NCBI RefSeq assembly: GCF_021731785.1
Contig: NZ_JAKFWS010000061.1
Coordinates: forward strand, 1 to 60,920
DNA: 60,920 nt
Reading direction: 5' to 3'
Source of the DNA: Methylocystis sp.
Lineage (GTDB): Bacteria > Pseudomonadota > Alphaproteobacteria > Rhizobiales > Beijerinckiaceae
Shown here: in pieces, positions 29,813 to 40,169 of the stretch
Position numbering within the stretch: position 1 is the first letter of the stretch
Layout of the letters: each line of letters starts with the position of its first letter
Made by a program: the position numbers and the translations under genes
Notes under the pieces: model-generated
What the model saw: the letters and a program-made list of their open reading frames with translations, nothing else
Database searches by the model: none
What the model was told of the DNA's origin: nothing

Positions 29813-31345
29813 ATGTCTTCGCAGGCGGCCATGGTGACTCGGCGGGAGGCGATCGCCGGGCTGGGCGCCGGCCTGGGCGCTTTGGGCGTGGGACTCATCC
29901 TGCCGGGCGGCGGAGCGGCGCAAGAGCAGCAGCCTTATGTGCTGGGCGATTGGACCGGCGACAGTTTCGCGCCGATGCACGCGATTCGTGACGGGCTGTC
30001 GCGCGCGCCGCTGCCGCCCCCGGAGCGGCGCGTCGACGTCGCCGTCATTGGCGGCGGGCTCGCGGGCCTCGCCGTCGCCTCGCTGCTCCAAGATCGCGAC
30101 GTCATCGTCCTGGAGCGCGAGCCGGAGCCCGGCGGCGTCGCCAAATCGAAGCGCTGGCGCGATGTCGACTATGCCCTTGGTTCTGCATATATCGTTGATC
30201 TTTCAGAGCCTTTCAGCAGATTCTATGATACGCTCGGTCTCGCGCCGCGACCGGTCAGCGCGCCAGTCGACAGGGCGCTGACAGGCGTCGCCGGCGAAGG
30301 CGATCCTCGGGACGGGAAGTGGCGAAGCGCCTATGACGACCTCAAAGCGCTCTTGCGCCGGCTCCGCGAAAGTCGGGACTTCCCCGGGATGCCGATCTCC
30401 GAGGCATCGGCGCCGGCGCTGGCGCTGGACAGGCTGTCGTTGTTCGATTTCTTGCGCGGCGAGCATATCGAGGCCGAACTTTTCGGTCTGATCGACGCCT
30501 ACTGCCTGTCGGCGCTCGGCGCGCCCGCCGACGAGATTTCAGCCTACGCCGGCGTCAACTTTCTCTCTGAGATCAATGCGCCCATCTACGCGTTCCCGGG
30601 CGGCAACGCCGCGATCGCCCGGGCAATGGCGGCCCGCATTTCAGGCGCCGGCGAAGGGCGCATCGTCACCGGCGCCGCCGTCTATGCGATCGAGCCGGCG
30701 GAGGGCGGCTACGCCCGCGTCGGCTGGTTCGACGCGCTTCATCCCGGCGAGCCCCGCTGCCTCGAGGCGCGATGGGCGGTCGTCGCGGCTCCCTACTTCT
30801 TCGCGGGCCGCATCCTGCGCGGGGTCGATCCGGCCGCGACGGCCGCAATGACGTCGCTGCGACAGGGAAGCTATCTCGTCGCCAACTGCTGCTTTGAGGG
30901 GCCTCCGCCGGAGCTGCATTACGACAGCTGGGCGCTGGGCGCGCAGAGCTTTAGCGACGCGATCAGCGCGACCGCCGTCCTTCCCGCCGCCGAGCGGCCA
31001 AAGGATCACAGCGTGCTCACCGTCTACGCGCCGTTTCGCGATCCGCGCGCGGGCCGCGCGCGCCTGCTCGCGGGCGATCGTGCCGCCCTCGCCGCGCCGA
31101 TCGTCGAAGAACTGCGACGCTTCCTGCCTGAGACGTTCGGCGCCGCCCGGCTTGTCGAAGCGCGGCTGACGCGCTGGGGGCACCATCATACGATCGCCGC
31201 GCCAGGGATCGTCGCGACGATGCGCGCTGTGCCCAAGCGCTTCGGCAATGTTTTGCTCGCGCATTCGGACGGACAGGGGATGCCGGCGGTGGAGAGCGCG
31301 ATCGTCGAGGCGCTGAGCGCCGTCGAGATCATCAAAAGGGGCTGA
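29813..31345 (+). CDS. FAD-dependent oxidoreductase, amine-oxidase-like, possibly Tat-exported
   Basis: This 510-residue flavoprotein has an N-terminal twin-arginine-like region (TRREAIAGLGAGLGALGVG) followed by a hydrophobic core and an alanine-rich cleavage site. The dinucleotide motif AVIGGGLAGLAVASLL is near residue 80, and LEREPEPGGVAKSKR is near 103, typical of flavin-containing amine oxidases and phytoene-desaturase-like enzymes. The C terminus has AHSDGQGMPAVESAI, the FAD-binding closing segment. The substrate is unknown. The gene lies back to back with the polysaccharide exporter and may act on periplasmic glycans or amines. ATG 29831 is an alternative start. Confidence 0.72.
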   Translation: MSSQAAMVTRREAIAGLGAGLGALGVGLILPGGGAAQEQQPYVLGDWTGDSFAPMHAIRDGLSRAPLPPPERRVDVAVIGGGLAGLAVASLLQDRDVIVLEREPEPGGVAKSKRWRDVDYALGSAYIVDLSEPFSRFYDTLGLAPRPVSAPVDRALTGVAGEGDPRDGKWRSAYDDLKALLRRLRESRDFPGMPISEASAPALALDRLSLFDFLRGEHIEAELFGLIDAYCLSALGAPADEISAYAGVNFLSEINAPIYAFPGGNAAIARAMAARISGAGEGRIVTGAAVYAIEPAEGGYARVGWFDALHPGEPRCLEARWAVVAAPYFFAGRILRGVDPAATAAMTSLRQGSYLVANCCFEGPPPELHYDSWALGAQSFSDAISATAVLPAAERPKDHSVLTVYAPFRDPRAGRARLLAGDRAALAAPIVEELRRFLPETFGAARLVEARLTRWGHHHTIAAPGIVATMRAVPKRFGNVLLAHSDGQGMPAVESAIVEALSAVEIIKRG

Positions 31346-31348
31346 GCC

Positions 31349-33178
31349 CTACTCCACCGTCACGCTCTTTGCGAGATTGCGCGGCTGATCGACATCTTTG
31401 CCCATGAAGGTGGCGACGTGATAGGCGAGCAGTTGCGCGGGAACGGCGTAAGCGATGACCGCGAACGGGCCTGCGACGCTCTCCGCCATTTCGATAAAGC
31501 CGGCGAGTTCCGCAGCCGCGGCGTCCCGCGCATGCGGCGATCCGATCAAGATCAGATGTCCGCCGCGCGCGGCGACCTCCTGGAGATTGGAAACGGTCTT
31601 CTCAAGACTCGCGTCCGGGGGCGCCAGCACGATCACCGGCATGGCGTAGTCGATGAGCGCGATCGGCCCATGTTTCAACTCGCCCGCCGCATAGCCTTCG
31701 GCATGGATGTAGGAAAGCTCCTTGAGCTTCAGAGCGCCTTCCAGCGCCAAAGGAAAGGCTGGGCCGCGTCCGAGATAAAGCACGCTCGAGGCGCGCGCGA
31801 CGTCGCGCGCCACAGGTTCGATCTGCGCCTCGCGCGCAAGCGCCTGCGCCATCTGCCCCGGCGCGGCGACGAGTTCCGCAACAAGTTCGCGTTCGCGCTC
31901 CTTGCTCAGCACGCCGCGCGCGCGGCCCAGCGCCAGCGCCAGACAGGCGAAGACCGCGAGCTGACAGGTGAAGGCCTTGGTCGAGGCGACGCCGATTTCG
32001 GGTCCCGCCAATGTCTGCGCCACCGTGTCGCTTTCGCGGGCGATCGTCGATGATTCGACGTTGACGATCGAGAGAATGTGCTGGCCGTGTTCGCGCGCGT
32101 AGCGCAGCGCGGCAAGCGTGTCGGCCGTTTCTCCCGACTGGGAGACGAGAATGGTTAGCCCGTTCTCGGGCAGCGGCGCCTCGCGGTAACGAAATTCGGA
32201 CGCGATGTCGATTTCGACCGACAGGCGGGCGAAGCGCTCCAGCCAGTAGCGCGCCACCAGACCGGCGTAATAGGCGGTGCCGCAGGCCGAAATGGTCACG
32301 CGCGACAGCGCCCTCGGATCGAATTTAAGTTCGAACGGCAGGCGCACGACACCCTCCGCGAGATCGAGGTAGTGCGCCAGCGTGCGGCCGACGACCTCCG
32401 GCTGTTCGTGAATCTCCTTGGCCATGAAATGGCGGTAGTTGCCTTTGTCGACCAGGAAGGAGCCGGCGAGCAGCGGCTGGAAGCGCCGCTCGACGGGCGC
32501 GTCGTTGGCGTCGTGGAAGCGCGCGCCTTCGCGCGTCAGCGTCACCCAGTCGCCCTCGTCGAGATAGGCGATGGCCGTCGCGAACGGCGCCAGCGCCAGG
32601 GCGTCGGAGCCCAGATAGACGCCTTCGTCGCTCCTGCCGACGGCCAGCGGCGAGCCGCGCCGCGCGCCGATGAGAAGATCGTTTTCGCCTTCGAAAAGAA
32701 AAGCAAGCGCGAAAGCGCCCTTGAGCCGCTTCAACGCCGCCGCGACCGCCGCTTGCGGCGTCGCGCCGTTGCGCAGCGCGTCGGCGACGAGATGGACGAC
32801 GGCCTCGGAATCCGTCTCGGTCGAAAAAACATGGCCCTTCGCCGTCAGTTCAGCGCGCAGCTCCCGGAAATTCTCGATGATGCCGTTATGGACCACGGCG
32901 ACGCGATCATTGGCGTGCGGATGGGCGTTGTTCTCCGTGGGGCGGCCATGAGTCGCCCATCGCGTGTGGCCGATGCCGACGGCGCCGGAGAGCGGCGCCG
33001 CCGCGAGCTTTTCTTCAAGATTCTTGAGTTTGCCGCTCGCCCGCAGGCGGGTGAGCCGCCCGTTCTCCAGCGTGGCGATCCCGGCGGAATCATAGCCCCG
33101 ATATTCGAGACGCTTCAGCGACTCGATAATCTTGCCGGCGACCGGAGTCGTTCCAATAATCCCCACAATGCCGCACAT
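31349..33178 (-). CDS. glmS: Glutamine--fructose-6-phosphate aminotransferase
   Basis: GlmS makes glucosamine-6-phosphate from fructose-6-phosphate and glutamine, the entry to amino-sugar synthesis. The mature N terminus is MCGIVGIIG, whose Cys is the glutaminase nucleophile after Met removal. GHTRWATHG and the NAHPH segment form the glutaminase site. Two SIS domains follow (TISACGTAYYAG, SQSGETADTLAA), and the protein ends NLAKSVTVE as in the family. ATG 33178 has GGAGG upstream. At 609 residues the length is normal. It follows glmU by 96 bp. Confidence 0.97.
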   Translation of the reverse strand: MCGIVGIIGTTPVAGKIIESLKRLEYRGYDSAGIATLENGRLTRLRASGKLKNLEEKLAAAPLSGAVGIGHTRWATHGRPTENNAHPHANDRVAVVHNGIIENFRELRAELTAKGHVFSTETDSEAVVHLVADALRNGATPQAAVAAALKRLKGAFALAFLFEGENDLLIGARRGSPLAVGRSDEGVYLGSDALALAPFATAIAYLDEGDWVTLTREGARFHDANDAPVERRFQPLLAGSFLVDKGNYRHFMAKEIHEQPEVVGRTLAHYLDLAEGVVRLPFELKFDPRALSRVTISACGTAYYAGLVARYWLERFARLSVEIDIASEFRYREAPLPENGLTILVSQSGETADTLAALRYAREHGQHILSIVNVESSTIARESDTVAQTLAGPEIGVASTKAFTCQLAVFACLALALGRARGVLSKERERELVAELVAAPGQMAQALAREAQIEPVARDVARASSVLYLGRGPAFPLALEGALKLKELSYIHAEGYAAGELKHGPIALIDYAMPVIVLAPPDASLEKTVSNLQEVAARGGHLILIGSPHARDAAAAELAGFIEMAESVAGPFAVIAYAVPAQLLAYHVATFMGKDVDQPRNLAKSVTVE

Positions 33179-33274
33179 GACGACCTCCAAAAGCGATCAT
33201 AGCAAGAGCGCCGCCAAAGCGGGATGGGCGCGGAGTTGACGTCGGATTTAGGTGAGCGGCTCAAATGCGCGACA

Positions 33275-34636
33275 TTATCGTTTCTCGGCCTTCTTCGCCG
33301 TCTGCGTCGCCCGGAATGTCATCGCCCAGCCGGCCTTCTCCATCTGCCGGCCGCGCGCCACCGCGAGCGAATCGGGGGCGATGTCCTTGGTGATGACGGA
33401 GCCGGACCCGACATAGGCGCCCTGCCCGATCGTCACCGGCGCTACAAGCGACGAATTCGAGCCGATGAAGGCGTTCTCGCCGATCGTCGTGCGATATTTT
33501 AAATAGCCGTCGTAATTGCAGGTGATGGTTCCTGCGCCAATGTTGGCGTTCGCGCCAACGTCGGCGTCGCCGATATAGCTCAAATGATTGACCTTGGCGC
33601 CATGCGCGACGGTGGCGTTCTTGATTTCGACGAAATTCCCGACCTTGGCTTTTTCGGCAAGCGTCGCGCCCGGCCGCAACCGCGCGAAGGGGCCGACGCT
33701 CGCGCCTTCGCCGACGCGCGCGCCTTCGAGATGCGAGAAGGAATGGATCACGGTGCCGTCGGCGATTTCGACGCCCGGGCCGATAACGACATGCGGTTCG
33801 ATCGTCACGTCGCGGCCGATCAGCGTATCGGCGGAAAGAAACACCGTTTCCGGCGCGATCATCGTCGCGCCTCCCGCCATGGCGGCGCGGCGCAGGCGCG
33901 TCTGCGCGACGGCTTCGGCCTGAGCGAGCTGGATGCGGTCGTTGACGCCGAGCACTTCGCTTTCGTCGGCGACGACGACTTTTGCGTCGCGTCCGTCGGC
34001 GCGCGCCAGTTCCACCACATCGGTGAGATAGAATTCGCCCTTGGCGTTTTGGTCGTCGATCCTTTCAAGCAATCGCAGCGCGCGGGCGCCGTCGATCGCC
34101 ATCAAACCGCCATTGCACAGCGTAACCGCGCGTTCTTCGTCGCTGGCGTCCTTTTCCTCGCGGATTGCGACGAGGCGCCCGGCGGAGTCGCGCAACAGCC
34201 GTCCGTAGCCGAAGGGGTCTGAGGCTTGAAAGCCCAAGACCGCCACGGCGGCGCCCTCGGCGATAGCGGCGCGCAACGCGCCGATCGTCGGCGCGGTCAG
34301 CAGCGGCGTGTCGGCGAAAAGCACAATCAGGTCGTCGCATCCCTGGGCGATGGCGCCGCGCGCGGCGAGAACGGCGTGCGCCGTGCCGCGTCTTTCGCTC
34401 TGGACGAACATTTCCGCGTCGGGGACGCAGCGTCGCGCTTCCGCGCTGACGTCGTCTCGTCCCGGGCCGACGATCACCGCGACCCGGCTGACGCCCGCTT
34501 TAAGGGCGCTCGACAGCACATTTGCGAGCATGGAGCGGCCGGCGACCTCATGCAGCGCCTTTGGGCGGTCGGATTTCATCCGCGTGCCTTCGCCGGCGGC
34601 GAGGACGATCGCGAGCGCGCTTCTTTCTGTAGGCAT
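33275..34636 (-). CDS. glmU: Bifunctional GlcN-1-P acetyltransferase / GlcNAc-1-P uridyltransferase
   Basis: GlmU makes UDP-GlcNAc for peptidoglycan and lipopolysaccharide. The N-terminal uridyltransferase domain begins with [20 protein letters not shown], with [12 protein letters not shown] following. The C-terminal left-handed beta helix has hexapeptide repeats and the acetyltransferase segments [11 protein letters not shown] and [11 protein letters not shown] 34636 gives 453 residues. A long in-frame upstream extension has no support. With glmS directly downstream, this is a UDP-GlcNAc supply unit beside the glycan genes. Confidence 0.96.
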   Translation of the reverse strand: MPTERSALAIVLAAGEGTRMKSDRPKALHEVAGRSMLANVLSSALKAGVSRVAVIVGPGRDDVSAEARRCVPDAEMFVQSERRGTAHAVLAARGAIAQGCDDLIVLFADTPLLTAPTIGALRAAIAEGAAVAVLGFQASDPFGYGRLLRDSAGRLVAIREEKDASDEERAVTLCNGGLMAIDGARALRLLERIDDQNAKGEFYLTDVVELARADGRDAKVVVADESEVLGVNDRIQLAQAEAVAQTRLRRAAMAGGATMIAPETVFLSADTLIGRDVTIEPHVVIGPGVEIADGTVIHSFSHLEGARVGEGASVGPFARLRPGATLAEKAKVGNFVEIKNATVAHGAKVNHLSYIGDADVGANANIGAGTITCNYDGYLKYRTTIGENAFIGSNSSLVAPVTIGQGAYVGSGSVITKDIAPDSLAVARGRQMEKAGWAMTFRATQTAKKAEKR

Positions 34637-34880
34637 CAGGCGCCCGGGGCTATACGTTGCGAAAGGAAACGGCGGAGCGGCGCCGCTTGAGCCGCGGTTC
34701 TGGCAGATTCGAGCGGCAGAGCGCAAGGCCGCGGCCTTCTCGCGCAGCCCCCAAAAACCTCCAAGAAAACCATTTTGTCTCCTCGCCTTTCTTGTATAGA
34801 GGGACTGTCGCCAGCCCAGCGCCGCAAAAAGGCTCAACCGCCCGTTCTGGACCGCTCGGATCGGCTTCCTTTGGTAGCTC

Positions 34881-36425
34881 ATGTTCGAACGTCGAGATGT
34901 TTTAAAAGCGGGCCTGGGCGCAATCGCGGCGGGAATCGCTCCGCCGCCGTCAAGCGCGGCGACGGCTGGCCCGGCGCCCAACCCGAAGGTTCCAGAGTCG
35001 GCGCCTTTTTCGCGGGACATGGTCGTCGAACTGGCGCGCGCTCTGGCCGCAAAGCCCTATATGCCGCCACGGACCGACCTGCCCGAGCCTTTCGCCAACC
35101 TCTCCTACGAACAGTTCGTGGGAATCAAGACGAAGCCGGATTCGGCGATTTGGCGCCAGGACAACGCCGGTTTCAGCATCGAGCCGCTTCACCGCGGCCA
35201 TATTTTTGCCGCCGCGGTCGACATCTACCTCGTCGAGAACGGCGCCGCCGCGCGGCTGCCTTATGAAAGGCGCCGCTTCGACTATGGCGCGATGCGTGTC
35301 CCCGACGCGCTGCCCGACCTGGGGTTCTCGGGTTTTCGGGTGCTCCACACGCAGCATGGCGACGCTGAAGCGGAACTCGCCATATTTCAAGGGGCAAGCT
35401 TCTATCGCGCGGTCGCGCGCGGGCAGAATCTCGGCGTGACGGCGCGCGGTCTGTCGATTCGGACCGCCGATCCGCGCGGCGAGGAGTTTCCGGCGTTTCG
35501 AAGCTTCTGGATCGAGAAGCCCGCCTTGGGCGACAACGCTCTCGTCATCCACGCGCTGCTCGATTCCCCGAGCGTCGCCGGCGTTTACCGCTTCACGCTG
35601 CGGCCGGGCGAAGCGACGCTCATTGACACTGAATTGACGCTCTACCCACGGACGGCGATCGATCATTTCGGGCTTGCCGGATTTGCGGCGGCTTCGCTGT
35701 TTACGCCGCTCGACCGCGCCAGGCCCGACGATTGGCGGCCGATGGTCGCCGACATCAACGGCATTCAGATGCTCACCGGCCAGCGGGAATGGCTTTGGCG
35801 ACCGGTATCAAACCGGGAAAGTTTGCAATTCTCCGCTTTCGTCGACACAAATCCGCAGGGCTTCGGCTCGCTGATCCGGCAGCGCGACATCGACGACTAC
35901 GACGACGACCAGCAGCACTGGGAGCGTCGTCCGTCGCTGTGGGTCGAACCGCTCGGCGAATGGGGCGATGGCGCCCTGCAGCTTGTGGAGATTCCCTCTG
36001 AATCCGAAGTCAACGCCAATATCGTCGCCTATTGGCGGCCAAAGACCGCTCTCGTCGCCGGTAAGGAGACGTCCTTCGCCTATCGGCAGTTCTGGTGCTG
36101 GGAGCCGCCGGCGCGGCCGCCGCTTGCGATCGCGGCGAGCGCGCGCTCCGGCCGCGGGCCGGTGGGCAAGCTCCGCCGTTTTGTTGTCGTCTTTTCCGGC
36201 GATCTATTGGCGGATCCGCAGCGCACGGCGCAACTCAAAGCGGCGTTGACGACCTCACCCGGATTGGCGACCAATATTCAGACCTATTTGAATGCGTCAG
36301 CGAAGTCGTGCCGCGTCGTTTTCGACGTTGACCCGTCCGGCGAGAACTACTGCGAGCTTCGGCTCGTTCTGCAGTCGGACGAGCGCCCGATCAGCGAGAC
36401 TTGGCTTTACCGATGGACGTCGTGA
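34881..36425 (+). CDS. opgG: Periplasmic glucan biosynthesis protein OpgG/OpgD
   Basis: This 514-residue periplasmic protein is needed for osmoregulated periplasmic glucan synthesis. The N terminus [16 protein letters not shown] is a twin-arginine-type signal, more like OpgD than OpgG. Family segments include [30 protein letters not shown] and [13 protein letters not shown]. The C-terminal domain has an immunoglobulin-like feel. It overlaps opgH by 13 bases, so the two are co-translated. Confidence 0.93.
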   Translation: MFERRDVLKAGLGAIAAGIAPPPSSAATAGPAPNPKVPESAPFSRDMVVELARALAAKPYMPPRTDLPEPFANLSYEQFVGIKTKPDSAIWRQDNAGFSIEPLHRGHIFAAAVDIYLVENGAAARLPYERRRFDYGAMRVPDALPDLGFSGFRVLHTQHGDAEAELAIFQGASFYRAVARGQNLGVTARGLSIRTADPRGEEFPAFRSFWIEKPALGDNALVIHALLDSPSVAGVYRFTLRPGEATLIDTELTLYPRTAIDHFGLAGFAAASLFTPLDRARPDDWRPMVADINGIQMLTGQREWLWRPVSNRESLQFSAFVDTNPQGFGSLIRQRDIDDYDDDQQHWERRPSLWVEPLGEWGDGALQLVEIPSESEVNANIVAYWRPKTALVAGKETSFAYRQFWCWEPPARPPLAIAASARSGRGPVGKLRRFVVVFSGDLLADPQRTAQLKAALTTSPGLATNIQTYLNASAKSCRVVFDVDPSGENYCELRLVLQSDERPISETWLYRWTS

Positions 36426-38641
36426 CTTTCGCCGCCTTGGACCACCCGCCGCCAGCAACGGAACGGAGAAGCGCCGATTCCGATCCCGCCGCCGCGCCGC
36501 CGACTCCTCCTGAAAGCCGGTTGTCGATGCCGGCGCAAAATCTCTTCAAGTTCGATCGGCGCCAGCGACGGAAAGCCGAGGCGCCATGGCTGTGGCGTAC
36601 GCCGTGGCTCGCGCGATTCTTGACATTTGGCGGCGGTTTCGCGCTGACCGCCTATGGCGCGTATCAAATGTACAAGGTCGTCGACGTGGGCGGCGTGACC
36701 ACGTTGAAGTGGGCGCTGCTGGCGTTGTTTGTGCTCAACTTTTCCTGGATCGCGCTCTCCTTCGCGAGTTGCCTCGTCGGTTTCGCCCTGCTGATGCGCC
36801 AACGCCGGCGCGCGCCCCTGCCGTCGGCGCTTGCCGAGACAACGGCCGTGGTGATGCCCATCTACAATGAGGCGCCAAGCCGGGTCTTCGCCGCCCTGCA
36901 GACCATCTACGAAGACGTTCAAGCAACGGGCCTTGGCGCGCATTTCGATTGGTTTTTCCTGTCCGACACGACTAATCCCGATATTTGGATCGCGGAAGAG
37001 CGCGCCTTCGTCGCCATCCGCCGGCGGCTCGGCCCGCAGGCCCGCATCTTCTACAGGCGGCGCGAAAAGAACACGGCGCGCAAGGCCGGCAATATCGAAG
37101 ATTTCGTCTCGCGCTGGGGCGGCGCCTATAAGCACATGGTCGTGCTCGACGCCGACAGTCTGATGACCGGCCCGACGATCGTGCAACTCGCCGCCGCAAT
37201 GGAGGCCGACCCCGACAGCGGCATCATCCAGACTCTGCCGCTCATCATCAATCGCAACACGCTGTTCGCCAGGGTTCAGCAATTCGCCGCGCGCATCTAT
37301 GGCCCCGTGATCGCGGTGGGGATGTCGGCGTGGATGGGCCGCGACGGCAATTATTGGGGCCATAACGCCATCATCCGCACCGAAGCCTTCGCGAAGCACT
37401 GCGGCCTGCCGGATTTGCGCGGCCGTCCGCCCTGGGGCGGCCACATCCTCTCGCACGATTTCGTCGAGGCGGCGCTAATCCGGCGCGCCGGCTATGCGGT
37501 CTACATGATGCCGACGCTCGGCGGCTCCTTTGAAGAAAGCCCGCCCTCGCTGATCGATTTGTCGATTCGCGACCGTCGCTGGTGTCAGGGCAATCTGCAG
37601 CATGCGCGCGTCTTGTTCGGCAAAGGCTTTCACTGGGCGTCGCGACAGCATTTTCTCACCGGCATCTTCGGCTATCTGACCTCGCCGCTGTGGCTCTTGC
37701 AGCTGCTCATCGGCATCGTAATCGTCTTTCAGGCGAGCTATTTCCGGCCGGAATATTTCACCGGCGAATTCGCGCTCTTTCCCACCTTTCCGCGGTTCGA
37801 CGCCGAGCGGTCGCTCGAACTCTTCGGCCTCACCATGGGCATCCTGCTCGCGCCCAAGGCGCTGGGCCTGATCGTCGCCATCGCCGAGCCGGAAACGCGC
37901 AAAGGCTCCGGCGGCGTGATCATGCTGCTGATCTCGACGGCTTTCGAAATCGTGCTGTCCGCATTGCTCGCGCCGATCATGATGCTGATTCAGACCGGCC
38001 ATGTGCTGCATATCGTCTTCGGTTTCGACACTGGTTGGGATCCGCAGCGACGCGACGACGGCTCCGTGCCTTTCATGGACATCGTCCGTCGACATTTCTG
38101 GCATGTTGCGCTCGGACTGCTGAGCCTTATCGCCGGCTTCATGATTTCGCCCTCGCTGGTCGCCTGGATGTCGCCGACAATCGCCGGCCTGGTGCTCGCG
38201 ATTTTGATTTCATGGGCCACGAGCCAACGTTGGCTCGGGCTGGTGCTCCGGCGCGCCGGCGCGCTGATCACGCCCGAAGAAACGACGACCCCACCGATCG
38301 CCAAGCGTGGCAAGGCGCTGACCAAGACGCTCGCGCGCGCCGGCGAAGACGACGTCAATGGTCTGCTGGCGATCCACGCCGACCCGGAGCTGCGCGAGCT
38401 GCATGAAAACTGGTTGCCGACTCGCCGGTCGCGGCAACGTGGACAAATCGGCGCGGATCGGGCCTTGGCTGAGGCCAAGATCGCCGACGCCGAGACGATC
38501 GAGGACGCGGTCAATTGGCTGAACCGCGGCGAGCGGCTCGTGGCGCTCTCCGACCGCGCGTTGATCGGCATGGTCGCGCGTCTGCCGCGCCGCGCCGAGC
38601 TCGCGGCCGCAGCACAGAGAACCGCGCGCGCCGCGGAGTGA
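36413..38641 (+). CDS. opgH: Glucans biosynthesis glucosyltransferase H
   Basis: OpgH is an inner-membrane GT2 enzyme that uses UDP-glucose to build the beta-1,2-linked glucan backbone exported to the periplasm. The 742-residue protein has two N-terminal helices, a GT2 domain with VVMPIYNEAPSRVFA, the metal-site LDADSLM, and RDRRWCQGNL matching the QxxRW motif. Several C-terminal helices follow. ATG 36413 lies inside the end of opgG. An in-frame TTG at 36401 would add only four residues. Confidence 0.94.
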   Translation: MDVVTFAALDHPPPATERRSADSDPAAAPPTPPESRLSMPAQNLFKFDRRQRRKAEAPWLWRTPWLARFLTFGGGFALTAYGAYQMYKVVDVGGVTTLKWALLALFVLNFSWIALSFASCLVGFALLMRQRRRAPLPSALAETTAVVMPIYNEAPSRVFAALQTIYEDVQATGLGAHFDWFFLSDTTNPDIWIAEERAFVAIRRRLGPQARIFYRRREKNTARKAGNIEDFVSRWGGAYKHMVVLDADSLMTGPTIVQLAAAMEADPDSGIIQTLPLIINRNTLFARVQQFAARIYGPVIAVGMSAWMGRDGNYWGHNAIIRTEAFAKHCGLPDLRGRPPWGGHILSHDFVEAALIRRAGYAVYMMPTLGGSFEESPPSLIDLSIRDRRWCQGNLQHARVLFGKGFHWASRQHFLTGIFGYLTSPLWLLQLLIGIVIVFQASYFRPEYFTGEFALFPTFPRFDAERSLELFGLTMGILLAPKALGLIVAIAEPETRKGSGGVIMLLISTAFEIVLSALLAPIMMLIQTGHVLHIVFGFDTGWDPQRRDDGSVPFMDIVRRHFWHVALGLLSLIAGFMISPSLVAWMSPTIAGLVLAILISWATSQRWLGLVLRRAGALITPEETTTPPIAKRGKALTKTLARAGEDDVNGLLAIHADPELRELHENWLPTRRSRQRGQIGADRALAEAKIADAETIEDAVNWLNRGERLVALSDRALIGMVARLPRRAELAAAAQRTARAAE

Positions 38642-38669
38642 CCGCGCTCATGATGAGGCTGGCCGGCGG

Positions 38670-39014
38670 GTGACTCGCATTTACAAAATCGTCTCGCGCG
38701 CCGACTGGGACGCGGCGGAAGCGTCTGGCGTTTTCAATGGCGCCGCGATCGACGTCGCCGACGGCTTCATTCACTTATCGACCGCCGAGCAGGTCGAGGA
38801 AACAGCCGCGAAATATTTCGCCGGTCGGACCGATCTGCTGCTCGTCGCTGTGGACGCCGCCGCGTTCGGCGATGCGCTCAAATGGGAGGTTTCGCGCGGC
38901 GGCGCGCTGTTCCCGCATCTTTATGCGCCGCTGCCTTTCGAGAAAGTCGCGCGCCTCGATCCGCTTCCAATAGGCGCGAACGGTCGACACGATTTCTCCG
39001 GCGTCCTTAAATGA
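38670..39014 (+). CDS. DUF952 family protein
   Basis: This 114-residue soluble protein resembles the DUF952 family. The segments [33 protein letters not shown] and [10 protein letters not shown] are characteristic. Its function is unknown. The start is GTG 38670, since no ATG lies in frame before the conserved N terminus. The stop overlaps the pyrD start by four bases, a coupling common in alphaproteobacteria. Confidence 0.88.
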   Translation: MTRIYKIVSRADWDAAEASGVFNGAAIDVADGFIHLSTAEQVEETAAKYFAGRTDLLLVAVDAAAFGDALKWEVSRGGALFPHLYAPLPFEKVARLDPLPIGANGRHDFSGVLK

Positions 39015-40075
39015 TCGACGCCTTCGCGATCGCATCGCCGCTCCTGCGCCTGCTCGACGCGGAAACGGCGCATCGCGCGACGATCGCCAGCCTGAAATTA
39101 CTGCCGCCACGTGCGCCGCCACCGAACGATCCGCGTCTCTCGATTTCAGCCTTTGGGCTCGAATTTGCCAATCCCATCGGCCTCGCCGCAGGCTTCGACA
39201 AGAACGCGGAAGTCGCCGACGCGATGCTCGGTTTCGGCTTCGGCTTCGTCGAAGTCGGGACGCTGACGCCGCGCGCGCAGCCCGGCAACCCGCGTCCGCG
39301 CGCCTTTCGCCTCGTGGAGGATCGCGCCGTCATCAATCGCTACGGCTTCAACAATGAAGGCCATGCGCCGGCGCTGGCGCGCCTGTCAAAGCGCGCGCGG
39401 CGCGGAATTGTCGGCGTCAACATCGGCGCCAACAAGGACGCCGCCGACCGCGTCGCCGACTATGTCGCGGGCGTTCGCGCTTTCGCCGACGTCGCGAGCT
39501 ATTTCACGATCAACGTCAGTTCGCCCAATACGCCTGGGCTGCGCGACCTGCAGGAGCCGGACGCGCTTTCTGAACTGCTCGCGCATGTGATCGAAGCGCG
39601 CGACGCGGCGCGTATCAGGCGTCCCGTGCTCCTGAAAATCGCGCCCGACCTCACGCTGGCACAGCTTGACGGCATTGTGCGCGTCGCGCGCGAGCGGCGC
39701 ATCGACGGCATTGTCGTATCGAACACGACGATTACGCGCCCCGTGACGCTGCGTTCGCCATTGGTGAAGGAAAGCGGCGGCCTTTCCGGCGCGCCTTTGT
39801 TCGACCTCTCGACGCGCATGCTCGCGCAAACATTTCTACGCGTCGACGGGCAGTTCCCATTGATCGGCGTCGGCGGCGTCGACAGCACGGAAGCCGCGCT
39901 CGCCAAGATCGAAGCCGGCGCGACGCTCGTGCAGCTTTATTCCGCGCTCGTTTATGAAGGCCCCGGTTTGATCGCGCGCATCAAGCGCGGTTTGATCGAT
40001 ATTCTCGCGCGCGAAAACGGAGCGCTGTCGGCGAGTATCGGCGCGCGCGCGAAGGCGTTTTGCGGCGCGGACTGA
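39011..40075 (+). CDS. pyrD: Dihydroorotate dehydrogenase (quinone), class 2
   Basis: This enzyme oxidises dihydroorotate to orotate in pyrimidine synthesis and passes electrons to the quinone pool. The 354-residue protein has an N-terminal amphipathic helix for membrane association, as in class 2, then [14 protein letters not shown], the [15 protein letters not shown] segment carrying the catalytic serine, LLKIAPDL, and IGVGGVDS for FMN phosphate binding. It follows DUF952 with a four-base overlap. Confidence 0.96.
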   Translation: MIDAFAIASPLLRLLDAETAHRATIASLKLLPPRAPPPNDPRLSISAFGLEFANPIGLAAGFDKNAEVADAMLGFGFGFVEVGTLTPRAQPGNPRPRAFRLVEDRAVINRYGFNNEGHAPALARLSKRARRGIVGVNIGANKDAADRVADYVAGVRAFADVASYFTINVSSPNTPGLRDLQEPDALSELLAHVIEARDAARIRRPVLLKIAPDLTLAQLDGIVRVARERRIDGIVVSNTTITRPVTLRSPLVKESGGLSGAPLFDLSTRMLAQTFLRVDGQFPLIGVGGVDSTEAALAKIEAGATLVQLYSALVYEGPGLIARIKRGLIDILARENGALSASIGARAKAFCGAD

Positions 40076-40169
40076 AGCTCCTATGCGTCGGACTTCGTGC
40101 CGATCGCTGGCTTCCATATGACAGCGCTCGATGCTATCGAGCGCGCAACTCAACGAAAGAGGAACGACG

